Shown piece after piece: positions 21,201-34,400 of a stretch of DNA of 64,000 bases (position 1 is its first letter; every line of letters starts with the position of its first letter). The position numbers and the translations under genes were made by a program. This stretch comes from Azorinus chamasolen (lineage: Eukaryota; Mollusca; Bivalvia; Cardiida; Solecurtidae), in the NCBI GenBank assembly GCA_963576725.1, contig OY755252.1:30398578-30462577 (forward strand), given 5' to 3'. The notes beneath the pieces are model-generated. The model was not told where the DNA came from. It worked only from the letters and a program-made list of their open reading frames with translations, and did no database searches.

Positions 21201-24200
21201 TGTAGTCTAGTACTCTTTTAGTGCACTTTAAGCAAATGCCTTCAGGAACATGGTGTGTGTTCACCTGTCGAAATTTAATATATCTGTAGGTATACAAGTT
21301 CACGGCAAATTATGTGCAGAAATATGCAAAGGACTGGGGGCATATATGACGGAGGCAAGGAAGTGTGCGTCGATGACTTGTTGAAGCCAAAGAAACCTTG
21401 CATCGTATATTCATTTGGGTAAGAAAGCATATCCCCAGTCATTGGAACCATGCATTTCCAAAGTGGAGTAGTTCATCTATGTATAATGGTAGATTCCATT
21501 AATTATCAAATGGTAAAATTTGTAAAGGGATCGTAACTGACAAACAACGGAGATGAAAATGACTGCAGTTGAAGGATTCTATTGTGGATCCTTAAACATA
21601 TACGCTCAGGTTCTGTTTTGGATACGGATCAATTACATATTTGTTTCATTGCAAAGTAAATGTATTCCGTAAACAGTTACACATCGGCTCTATATGAATG
21701 CTTTTAAAAACGTAAATATTAATTTACAGCCGGCTATGTATGGCGAGAGAGCTCATGTGGGTCGTGTGATTCTCAAAACGGAAGGTTACATTGCCGCCTG
21801 TCTTGGGGACTACCAGACCGACTTGATTTGACAGGTGCTAAATTCTGAGTGTAGTTCTGTTAAAATTTTGCCTTTCCCTTTTTGCGTACTATATGTGTAT
21901 AAATTTAATTATTTTACTAAACATGCATGCAAATGCAAATGCATTTCGGATCAAATTTGTTTAGTGCAAATGTTATACGGAAAAGTTTGTCCATTAGTTT
22001 ACTCTTTATTTTTGTTTATTATTGTTGATTAACCTCTAGCCTGCTGAGCAAGTTATTTTTACGGAAGTTTTCGTCTAATGCGTTTTGGGGTTCAAGCTGT
22101 GATCGACTTGTCTGCCAAAATACATTCGGTGCGACAAGCGGTTTGGATCCTGATGAGTCGCCGAGTAACTCGGCGACTTATCTGGATACAAACTGTTTGC
22201 ACTGGTACGTAATCATCCGCCAATAGCTGGCTAAAGGTTAAGGATGTCAGTTCAAATCTGTTTGATCTTATTTTAAGGTGATTGTTAAAAGGGTGACAGG
22301 TTATGTTGACGATATTTATACTTTTTTTATCATACTGAAGTCGGTCTACAGTTTAGATACTATATCAGTGTTTTCTTAGATACTGTTTGCCATATGAATT
22401 GCATAACTGAATTTAAAGTGTATTTAAACAAAAAAATGAATTAAAATGTTCCTATTTATACAAAACATAATCTGACAGACCGTGTTGACCTTTGTCGCTC
22501 AGTGCTCTTCCGATCGAATGATATTGATGAACACTGCCTGAAATTGTTGTTCATATCAATTTTGTATACTTAATTATGCTATGTTACTTATAGATATTTG
22601 GTGAAATTTGTATCCTTTTTCTTTCTCAGGGAAATTTCATTGTGATTTATCTCACAATGTCACAATGGTAATCGCTCTATTTGTAAATAAACTTTGTACC
22701 TTTTTCTTTCTCACTTTCCTTTTCATTACTCTTTCTTCTAGTGATCAGAGGACATTTCCTAAGCATGGATCAGACACAGTGGATAGTTCGACACTTTTTG
22801 TAATTTTGCTCCCAAATGGGTAATGATTTAAATTCACGGAGATGTTCCATCGGTCTGTACCATGGAAGGGTATATATCAGCTATAGATATATGAAAGTAC
22901 AAATGAAATTAACTTTTTCCTTGTATAATATATTGCTTAGATTGTTAGTAGTAGTTTTTAAAGTATTAACCTTTTGCAAAGCCAGCATTACAAATGTACA
23001 TTTTACTACGTTTTACTACTCTTAATACTGGAAGCGGGAGATGTAGAATCAAATCCCGGCCCAGTTACACCCGATCTCATCAAACCTAGCTCTTTGTCTG
23101 TTCTGCACAGTAATATAAGAAGCACTAGAAACAAAATAGATTTTATTAGAGAACATAGTACAACATAGCATAATAACTGTGACAATCCGTCAAATATGTA
23201 CTCAATGACTTTACTGAAGCATCTGCAGGTAAGCCGTTAAGGGCACGACAGGGAAAAAGTAATAGATGAGTCTGGAAAGCTCATCCCGTATCTGAGTTTA
23301 AGAGTATACCATCATAGAGTACTACCTTCGGCCTGTCATCGCGCAAGCAAAGAGGGAAGCGTAGCTACCGACTGTAAAAGGGTCGAGTGGCTAACTGCTT
23401 AAATAACTACTTTGTTTCAATTGCTAGTGTAGGGGATGAAAACGCTGTGCGGCCTCAATTCACTTTGAAAACTGTATAGTTGAATCCGAAGTTGAAGATC
23501 TCATTAGATCGTTAGCAACGAACAAGGCATCAGGACTAGATTTAATATCACACAGAATCTTTAAAGGGGTTGTAAAATCTATTTCGAAACCTATAACTAT
23601 ACTTTTCAACTGTCTGTAAATGAAGGAGTTTTCCCAGAGTCTTGGAAACTGGCTAATGTTGTGCCACTTTTTAAAAAGGGAGACAAATCTCTACCGTCAA
23701 ATTATCGACCTGTTTCTCCTCTTAGTTGTTGTGGTAAATTATTAGAAAGAGTTGTCTTTAAACATATGTATAATTATTTTTCATGATAATAATTTACTTT
23801 ACAAATACCAATCAGGATTTCTTCCAAAACACCCAACAGTGCTTCAACTTATTGATATATTTCACCACATTTGTCAGTCATTTGACAATAAGCAATTCTC
23901 TTGTATGGTTTTCTGTGATATATCAAAAGCATTTGATCGTCTATAGCATAAGGGGCTTATTTTCAAATTAAAACAAAATGGTATAAATGGAAGACTTATA
24001 AGTTGGTTAACAAACTACTTAAGTCACAGAAAACAAAATGTAATTTTGCGTTCTTCAGTCTCACCAGCCAAGCCTATATCTGCAGGAGTACCCCAAGGCT
24101 CATTATTATACTCCCCACAACGACGTTTGGGGGTTATACTGGAATCAGGTTGTCTGTCTGTCTGTCTGTCTGTCTGTATGTCTGTCTGTCTGTCTGTCTG

Positions 24201-27200
24201 TCCGTCCGTCTGTCTGTCCGCTCTAACAATTCCTGTTTATGTGACTAGATCATTACTAGAGAACAAAATATTTTTTGTGGCTATTTTGAACAAAAGAATA
24301 GCCACATACACTCAATCCGATAGAACGTCCGTCCGTCCGTACGTGGACAGAATTTTGTCCGGCCTTCTTCTTCTACAGTTGTGCTTCAATTTTGTTGAAA
24401 CTTCACGTATAGCCATATGACCATATAAACCTGTGCAGCGCATATTTCCATTATGATCGGACCATTGCTTCAGGAGTTATCTCCCCCTTTTAGTCCCCTA
24501 CCAATGTTTTTCGGTTTTCTGGACTTTTCTAGTTCATGTACAACAACTAAATTGTCTATACTTTTGACTTCTTGTTTAACGAAGGTTAAGGAAATTTCTA
24601 CTGAGATAAGACTTATGAAAATTCTAGAATAAATCTCTTCTGGTCTATTAAGAACTCTTCAGAAGTCTTAAACAGACTTAAGAACAAAACATATCTTGCA
24701 TCCACTGTAAGCACGTACGATTTTTCAACTCTTCCTCATACTTTAATTAAGGATAAGCTTACTAACTTAATCCAGAAAGTATTTGCCCGCGAAAAAATAA
24801 CATTCTTGGCATGTAATGCTGAAAAAGCTTTCTTTACTGATGAGAAAATGAAATATTACACCAATTGGACTTGCTCAGAAATATTGCAAATCACTAACCT
24901 TTCTTTCGGATAACATATTTGTACGTTATGGGAATGCTATATACCGTCATGTATTTGGTATTCCTATGGGTACAAATTGTGCACCAGTTGTCGAAGATTT
25001 GTTTTTGTACTGCTATGAGGGAGATTTCATGTTGCGTTTGAATCCTCAATCACAAGAAGATGTTATAAAAGCCTTCAATGAAACTTGTCGATATTTGGAT
25101 AATATTGTTTACTTACATAGCCCTTTCTTTGATGCTCTGATTCCAACAATTTATCCTAAAGAACTTAAATTGAATAAAGCTAACCCGTCCGACAATTATG
25201 CAGCGTTTCTTGATCTAGACCTTAAAATTAATAAAGGAATGATTTTGTTCTAAAATATATGACAAAAGAGATGATTTTGATTTCAATATTGTAAATTTTC
25301 CCCATCTTGTCGGGGATGTTCCCCGTGCTCCATCTTACGGAGTTTATACATCTAAACTTATTCGATTGCTAGAGCTTGTTCATCTATTGACGATTTTAAC
25401 AGTCGAAAACTCATTTTAACTGAAAAACTGCTTAATCAAGGATATAGATACCATAAACTAAGAAAAACTTTCTCTACATTTTACTATCGAAATCTCTCGC
25501 TTATTGGCAAGTACCAATGTAATCTCAAGGCGCTTCTGCGACACGGTGTTTCACATCCTGAATTTTATGGTTATGTGATTTACAAACTTCGCAAAATTAT
25601 TGGACATACCCATTTTCTCACTTTGTTCATCAAATATGTTAAAAAATTCATTAAAAAGGGATATGATCCTGTAGTACTACAACATACTGCATGTTTGGTT
25701 GTCAACCCTTTTACAGTTGACAATCACGCTGGCCTCTTTGCATGTACGCCGACAAGAAAGGTTTAGTACTCTGTGAAGGCGAAATCTCAAATCCAGAAAT
25801 GGAAGGAGAACGTCGGATATCTGTACTATTTCGTTTTTTGTCGTACCCTTTATTACTTTTCTACAGTTACTCTGTTTGCAGCTCAATCATTGAGTACACT
25901 AGCGATAGGTAGATACAGTTTCTTCACTTAAATGTTTTCGTTATACATGCACTTTACCACTGTATTTGCCATTGCGGTTGTTGTAGATTAGTCGGAGAGG
26001 GGATACGTTTATTTACATTGTTTGTCTTTTAGGATGGGGATGGAATAAGTGTGAGGTTGGGCGCCCATAAACCGGTTTAACCCCCAGTGACTTTTGCCAC
26101 TGACCGTTCCAAGGTGGTACTTCCATCTTCCCCCTATTGTATGTGTGTTTTGTCTTTGTGCGTCTCTTGTTGTTTTTACAGTTATGTACATTTGCTGTTT
26201 CCTTGTGTTGCTGTTCGGGCGACTGTTTGTTCTGTATGTGGTGTTTCCTGCATGACTCATTTTGTACTTTTAATGGAAGTGACTAGAGATATCAACTCTA
26301 TATTTAGTACAAAGCTAAATTTTAGATAAGTTACAGCTTATGTTCCAATCTCATTCCGGTTGAATAATTATTTCCAGAGTTATTGCCCTTGAACTTCAAT
26401 GCTTTTCTTCAAATTTTGAATTTTCCAGACTTTTTTGGAAGTTGTTGGAGATTTTAACTTTATTTTCGGCATACAGCTAAATCTAGATGATTTACAGCTT
26501 AATTCCAAATCTCAGTCTGGTTGAATAATTTTTGCCGGAGTTATGGCCCTTGAACTTAATTTGTTTATCAAATTTTCAATTTTCCGGTCTTTCTTTGGAA
26601 GTGCTTGTAGATATTAACTTTATTTTTTACATAAATCTAAATCTAGATGAATTGCAGCTTAGGTTCGAATATCGGTCTGGTTGAATAACTTTTGCCAGAG
26701 TTATGGTCCTTGAACTTGAGGTTTTTCTAAAGGTAACTATTTGTTTAGGACTTTGGAGTTGACACTTCACAAAAATAAACAAAGCTGCTTGAACTTATTG
26801 GATGACATTGTCTAGCAGCAGCCATAACACTTCTTTGAATTTTAACAACAGACTTATCTCCCTTTTTAGACTTGACAATATTTGGTAAAAGTTGCTTTAT
26901 TTATGTTTGTGATTGATCTTGGATTGAATATTACATTTTTCTTTAATGCTGAACAGTTTGTCATGTTTAGTACATAAATTGGGTTTTATAAATCTCTTCA
27001 TGTTTCTGTATGTTCAGATTGATGATAGGTGTTCTGACAAGCGGCCAGGTGGGGGTATTCGTTAGCCTGTGGCTTACAGTTCTAGTTAGGACCTCTTTTA
27101 TTTTTAATCTATGTCAATGATATTTCAAATTCTTTGTTAAGTTTAACTAGGTTATTTGCAAATGATAGCTCTCTGTACTACTCGGCATCGTCATTAAATT

Positions 27201-28414
27201 ATACAGAAGGTATTATCAATCACTATCTTAGTTTAATAACTGTATGGACCAACACCTGGCTCATTGATTTTAACCCTTACAGAGCTGAAGCGATGTTGTT
27301 CACACTTAAAAGCTATGATAAACCACCAGATATAGTTTTTGAGAACACTCCTGTGAAATTTGTAGAAAATCATAAGCACCTTGAGGTTACTTTGAATGCA
27401 AATGGTAATTGGAATAGTCATATCGATAATATTTTGCAATCAGCATCCAAAACTATAGGTATCATGAAAAAATTGAAATTCACATTAAATAAAAAATCTT
27501 TAAATCAAATCTATATATCATGTGTCAGACCTATACTTGAGTATGCCTCTATTGTTTGGGATGGCTGCTCAGAGAATTGCTCTGATACCTTGGAAAAACT
27601 TCAGAACGAGGCAGTGCGTATAGTAACCGGTCTCACTAGATCAGTCGCATTAGAAAACTTATATCGCGAATGTGGATGGGAATCTTTATCTAGTCGCCGT
27701 AAAACTCAAAAACTCTGTTTCATATATAAAGTTTATCATGATATAGTTCTACCATATATTAACGATTTAGTACCACCGATTGTAGGAGAAGAAACTATAT
27801 ATTGCCCCCATTTCGAACATCCATCTCAAAAAGATCGTGCATTTTGTCCTCAGTACTTCTCTGGAACAACTGTAACCGTAATCTAAGGAATTTATATAGT
27901 TTCACTTCTTTTAAAAGAGCTTTACGTAAATAATCAGGATATCAGATTATTCCTTCTTATTACTTTTATGGCAATAGGTACTTATCAGTTATACATGCTC
28001 GAATCAGAAATAATTGCAGTAACTTAAACAATGATCTTTTTATTAATCACATAAGTCAAACTCAAATTTGTGAATGTACTGATGATGTTGAAGATGCCGT
28101 TCATTATTTTTTCCACTGCAGATTTTTCCAGAATCAGGGGATGGCATTCTTTTATGAGACACGTAATAACCATTCACTAAATATAGACACGCTTTTATTT
28201 GGAAAAAGCGAATTTTCTGATTAGGATAATAAAACTATATTTGCTGCTGTCCATTGCTTTATAAAGCAAACAAGAAGATTTTCGTCTCTTAGTAACGTCG
28301 ATAATATTTGACTACTAACAACATGTAAGATTTGCCAGGATATTACATGTTAGCATATATGATTAATGGTTACCTCAAACTTTGCTTTCACCGGCCTCTG
28401 ATCACAAGCCGCAA

Positions 28415-28463
<49 letters not shown>

Positions 28464-31400
28464 ATCTTGTTTGTTTATATTTGACATTATTTATACACTA
28501 CCGCCGTTGAATATAAATTGAAAAAGTTGTGTAGGGGGAGGGCCGTTTCTAATGCTGTCAGAACTTGTTACCCGACCCCATTCCAAACATCATATGGAAT
28601 AAAATATGTTTGAACTAAACTAACAACAGAGACAAAGATCGGAGGACTCCTCTAGGCATCTTCACTGTTTGCAAATGTCAACACTAACCAATGTCCCACA
28701 TTCTAATGGTGTCAACAGATACTCATGTCTGAATTTGAAACTCATGTCTCAGTAAATGCATTATGCTCCTTTTTTCAAACCTTCGTTATTCTCGCTGTTG
28801 TTATATCTTCTCGTCTTTCAACAGTTCCAATGCTTTTTGTTATGAAAATTGAATGCCGCTTTAAAAGCCGGTACTAGGCGGCATGAGTAATTTTTACTTT
28901 AATAACTGCTCATGAACAAATTCAATGCAAGTCTGCAATTTTCTCTTTTCGAATTGCGGCTCTTGCTTTGGAAGAATCTCCTACTTTTAGAATTCAACCG
29001 ATTTCACGAGCGACTACACGAGCGTACTTCATGAAAGTTAAATACCAAACTCTGGAGTTATTCATTAAAGTTGAGTGTGTTATTTCGATAGCGTGTTATT
29101 ATAAATGCAGTTAAGTGCGTTATTTTGATAGCGTGGTTATTATAAACATAATCTGATACTTACAAAACACGTGAAATGTTTAATCGTTTCACCACAAAAG
29201 TGGAAACAATGCACCATGACAAATAGTTTAGTCCCAGATCAGACGCCGCCTTTTCAAGGCGGCATCTGATTAGGGACTTCACTTTTTCACAGTCTATATT
29301 TCTATCTCTGTGGTTTATTCCTTTGAAAATTAAATTCATTAATATAAATTCCCTAATTTACCGACATGTTTTAACAAAACTGGGTTGCAGACGACAATTA
29401 GAAATTTGACGCCAAAAGGTTTAAACCTTACCTCGCTGTGAAACGAATAATGTCTGCTCATATTTGAAATCAGGTTCCATGTTTGTAACACCGAGTTCGT
29501 TCTCAAATGTTTGATTGGTCAGATTTGAGCCTTTGGCTCTAATCTGACCAATAAAAAGCTTGAGAACAAACTCACACTCAACTAAAAAGCTTTATAAGCC
29601 TGGTGGAAGTTGGACTATTTCCAAACTTTGGTGAAACTATTGACCAAACTATCAAACAGTGTGGATCCTTTTTTAGCTGACATTATATTTCAGTCGGGTT
29701 ATTGGAGGGCCAATACAATAATTAAAATTATTGATATTTATAAGAAGATCCTAATGAAACACCTAGTTGATTAACGTCTAATCTGGATTCAAGCTTTATG
29801 CAAATGCGAATAGCGGGATAAGCGCTAAGATGAACTAATAAAATGATGGAGTGTGGGGTCAAAACTATGATAGTATGAAACTGTACAAGTATAATTGTGC
29901 TTAACGTCATCACTATACAGATGATATATTGTTACGAACAGCTATAGTTCGATTTTGACCCATGAGCTGTGACCTTGTATTTGTTCCGGAGTTACCTGTG
30001 GTTATACAGACATGTAATAAGCATATACAGTAGAACCCCTCTAATGCGATCACTTAATGAATAAACATTGGTGTCTTTATAAACAGGTGGTTTCTTAATG
30101 CAGGACAAAGGTTATGCAGAAAGCTCCTAGAGGAGCTTTCTGCATTACTTTTGTCCTGCATTAAACTACCACCTGCATCTAGTTCCCAGAATTATATACC
30201 TCTTTTAGACAGTTGTATTTGCTGGTTTTTACTGTATATATTAATTCTGCACGATTACCACGAGCTTCGTGTGACAATCATTTTCCACTTACCCATAAGT
30301 GATTGATTGATTGATTACAATTTGATCATGGTTCTTTTCAGTACTACATATACATGTACTTCACTATTGCAAATGTTGTTTAATGCTATGTTATTTTATA
30401 AACAATACGTTATATGCCACTTGTCAGTCTTACGAAAGTTTCGTTTTCGGGTGAGATGGGCGGAGAAGTGAACGTTTCATCAGCGCAATCTAACTTTATG
30501 TTTTGCATATATCTAATGTTGCGCTGACATTATTTTACCTTTACAGACATCACCTGTTAACCTTGTCAGTAAGGATAATTACAAAGTGGTCATCACATTT
30601 TCATTATTTCATAAAAAATCGTATTGTTGTTTGAAACAAATATGCACATATAAAAGTTACTGAGAAGTTGAGTGAAACGTTTTAAAGCATTACACTAGAA
30701 ATTGTCTTTTGACTTCCGTATAGTTCAACTCCAAAACTTTTCTATGCTATATCTTAAATATTAAATAACTAGACAATGTGCAGCTGTCAGTGTTTTGAAT
30801 TTGAAAGATATGCATTTATATTTCGGTCAAAGGGAGGTGACAATGATAGGCACAAGAAAAATGAAATCACATGTTATGTACCTTTGTCCTATTCATAAAA
30901 GCAACATAGTGATATTACCTTATACTATAAAGAGCATTGTGGCAAACAAAGCTATACCTATATATGGCGACAGGTAATTAACAATGTCTAGTTGTATCAA
31001 TAATTATAATATAATTAGTGATGGTAAATTATCAGCAAATATTTTATGAGCATATATACTGTTGTTTTAGTATATAATATGCTTATAAAATATTTACTAG
31101 TAATGTACTATTACTGATTACATTATAATTACTATAAAACTATGACCTTCTGGTATCATAAATTAGAATAGTTGTAACTTCTATAAATAGAAAAGTACAG
31201 TCAAGGCTCAGCGCTCGAAATCGAACTATACATAAAGGAAACACTTAGTCTGTTTTAAATCGGACACGTTACAATTTCCATTTACTTTCGATTCATTCAA
31301 GTCATTTCAAAACCAAATGTCTAACAGCTTGGATTCTGATGAGATGACGAAAACCTCGGATGTTTTCTGTATCAAAGCTACTATAAAACCCCTGTAAACC

Positions 31401-34400
31401 GGAATTCTAGACTAGCAAATATAGATACGTTTAGGCAAATGGCTGCTTAATGTTGGCTGAAAGTTATGCAGAAAGTCTGGGTGATTTCTGAATGACTTTT
31501 ACCCTGCATTACGTTGCCACCTGTTTCCAAGACCAATACTTATACTAAATTTAACGTTCGGCTTATAGGGGTTTTAGTGTACATGTATTTGCAAATGCGG
31601 ATCAGATCGTGCGTAGGAGCCTGGTGGTAAATAATGACCTGCTGGTTGTCTTTGCCTACAAAAACGTGAAAAGGTTTAGATAGCAGGTAAAAGGTTAAAT
31701 GATTTATATAATTCCGCGCATAATTTATTTTCTAGTGATTTTTGTTACTGTAGACCGAACGTGAACATGTCTTGATCGAATCAGGAGTAGACGGAATAAG
31801 GGTTAAAAAGAAGGTATAACCAGGCATCAATCACTGCATTAATTGAACGGTGTTTTCGTTATATAGTTAGGACAAATACCATAACCTTATCGGATATATC
31901 CATTTTATTCATGCATACTCGTGCACTCGAACACAAAGTGTCGCTGTGGACAATATATGCCACCGGACCGGGTGTGTTACTACATGAAAATGGATCAGCG
32001 TCGGCAACAGTACATGCATGAACATCATGTTGTGAATAGTTAGGCTTAACCCTTCGCTTGCTGTTCACGTCAATATACCTACCTGTAAATAGTGAAGACC
32101 CAGATGAGACAGCTCCTGCAGGAGCTGTCTCATCAGGGTCTGCACTATTTGCAAGTTGATTGAGCAACCAGTGCACTCAACAGCAGTGATTGCACAGCGA
32201 AATACTTGTACACAGTGAAGATATATGTAATTATACAACAGGGCATGGGTAAAGAAGGCGAAATGTATCTTAAAATTCAGCAAGAGAAGGGTTAAGTAGA
32301 TATAGATAACTTTGAATATTCGAAAAATGAAATACAGACAGTGTGGGATTGGAGACACTGAGGCTCAGCCATAGTCAGACATATATATATATATAGATAT
32401 ACAGACATGGAAGACAGTATGAGGTTAGAGACAGAGCGAAAAGAGAGAAAGAGCGAGAGGCATAGGCATACATTCTTTCAAGGAGGCAGGCACAATGACG
32501 GACAATCAGAAAGACGGGAGAAACAGAGAAAGAGACGATAGTGGCAGCGATAGAGATAGATACATAGATGATGGTTTGTGCCATTGTATTTATCATTATC
32601 ATGAGTGACGACAATATATGCCGTACATTATCATCAGATATAGAGCGTCTTCACTTTAATCTATAGTTTGAACAATATTTACCACAGTTTGATATGAACG
32701 GCGATAGTCGCGACTAAAGTTACGCCATATGACCTTTCATTCGAACTATAGTCGAACCACGCCATACGGCTTGGTCGCTGTACATAGTTCCAAGATTACG
32801 ACAAACGATAAACTGAAAGTGGGTATCTTACGTTTTGATTAGAACAAAGAGATTATTCAAAATCATGCGTTATTTTGATCTTGACAAAATTTAAGATCGG
32901 TCATATCACTCACATGTACTAGTCTGTAATGTACAGCATGTTATTTTCGTCGTTAAAATATCAAGAATAGTGTCGTTTTTGTTTGTTTACGTTTTTGACA
33001 ATAGTTTCGCTACACATGTTCACTTGCCACAATTATTGCGCATGTCTGCAACTTCTATTTTTAAAATTTAGCGGCATCTATGGTTGGAACTATAGACCCA
33101 AGTCAAGTCGCTCTAAGTGTCTGCCTGTGATAAAATATAACGTCGAAAGTATAATTCGTAATAATTGGTTTCTCTGTACATATAACAAGGTTTTGTGCAT
33201 ATATGTACATTGCTGAGTCTTTTATGAACTGATTAATATAAGGGAACCGAATATATGACATTAGCAAAGACTGTATACCCAGATCTTGGTCCGCACTGTT
33301 TATAATTAAATAGTTTATTCAGTGATAAAATGTTGATAAATGCTTTGTTTTATTAATATCCAGAATGGAAGACCCCGGCTTTAAGTATTCAGCAGGTTAA
33401 GGATTAATACAGAATATATGTATAGTATAGCTTGTCTTAAGGGATTATTCATTAATTGCTGATTGATTGCTTAATGCAGGACAAAAGTACAATAAAACTT
33501 CTCTATAACGACCACTAAATTATTTTGTGTTAAAGGCAGGTGGCTGCTCTAAATACCAACTAGTTAACACAATTTAGTGGTCGCTATAGAGATGTTTTAC
33601 TGTACATAACTCTTTTTGATGGTCGCTTAAGACATGTTCCACTGTATATCTGTGTTATATCATTTAGTACTATAAAGCTGCAACTGTAGAAGTAGAAAAT
33701 AAATTCCAACATTTTTGTACAATATCAAATATGTGAACAGAGTCGATTCATTTGTATGTTGTTTTGTACATTTTTTGTTAAACTTCTGTCAACTTTACGC
33801 TATCAGCTGGTATTTGATCGATTGTTATCGATGATTAGATAAGACTATTGAAGGCCATTCTTAAGTTCTTTTATATTTTATCATTTTGTTTGTACTGTGT
33901 TACTTTTAGATCCGCCAACCAATTTGAGTTTGAAAGCGATGTTCTTTATCTGTATGGATGCGAAGTCAACACATTTGACCCCAGGTATAATATGTTTAAC
34001 CATTTACTTTATTTGTACATTTATGATTATTACATGTATCAATGGATAAGTATTGCATTTGTAAACACAATAGTTCGTGTTATTGGTCAGTGACATTGCA
34101 GAACATTCCCGAAGGAGTCCTCTAAAATGGTTTTTCATTAATTACCTGTGCCAAATTCAAGAGGTTACAAATGCCATCCCTTTTGACACCACAATCGTTT
34201 TACGAGCGACTTACAGGGTGTTTGCGCAGTGGGCGAATCTGCGTTTACCTTTCTAAAGTGTTTGAATTTAGACGCGACGTCCGGTAACTGCTTAACGCTA
34301 CATTTACAACGATGTTTAAAAAGAAAGTTGAGGACAGTCCTTTCTGAAACATTACGCATACGACAGTGTTTGCTGCCAATGAGTTTATGATTTGAATGCC

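Larger units (their letters stand above)
22900..28618 (+). mobile_element. CR1/Jockey-type LINE with 2A-like motif, interrupted by nested insertions
   Basis: Parts in order are a 2A-like motif and the start of the endonuclease (22974-23168), RT first half (23396-24107), RT second half (27086-27884), C-terminal CCHC-like region (27885-28310), a TC microsatellite, and an A/T-rich 3' end near AATAAAATATGTTTGAACTA. Insertions separate the parts at 23169-23395 and 24108-27085. It lies in intron 3 of the METTL24-like gene in the same orientation. Several frameshifts and stops make it dead. Confidence 0.8.

Noticed and set aside
21730..21852. Acceptor-like site followed by AGYVWRESSCGSC frame as an alternative second exon of the gene starting at 18212
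   Set aside because: It can be joined in phase to exon 1, but the exon set 20264/21290/33910/34762/40994 gives continuous family motifs and this block does not.
24003..24420. Frames rich in CLSV repeats
   Set aside because: These are products of the TGTC microsatellite.
31859..32358. Frames containing ADPDETAP-type peptides
   Set aside because: This is a recurrent spurious translation of the palindrome family and is present at many unrelated sites.
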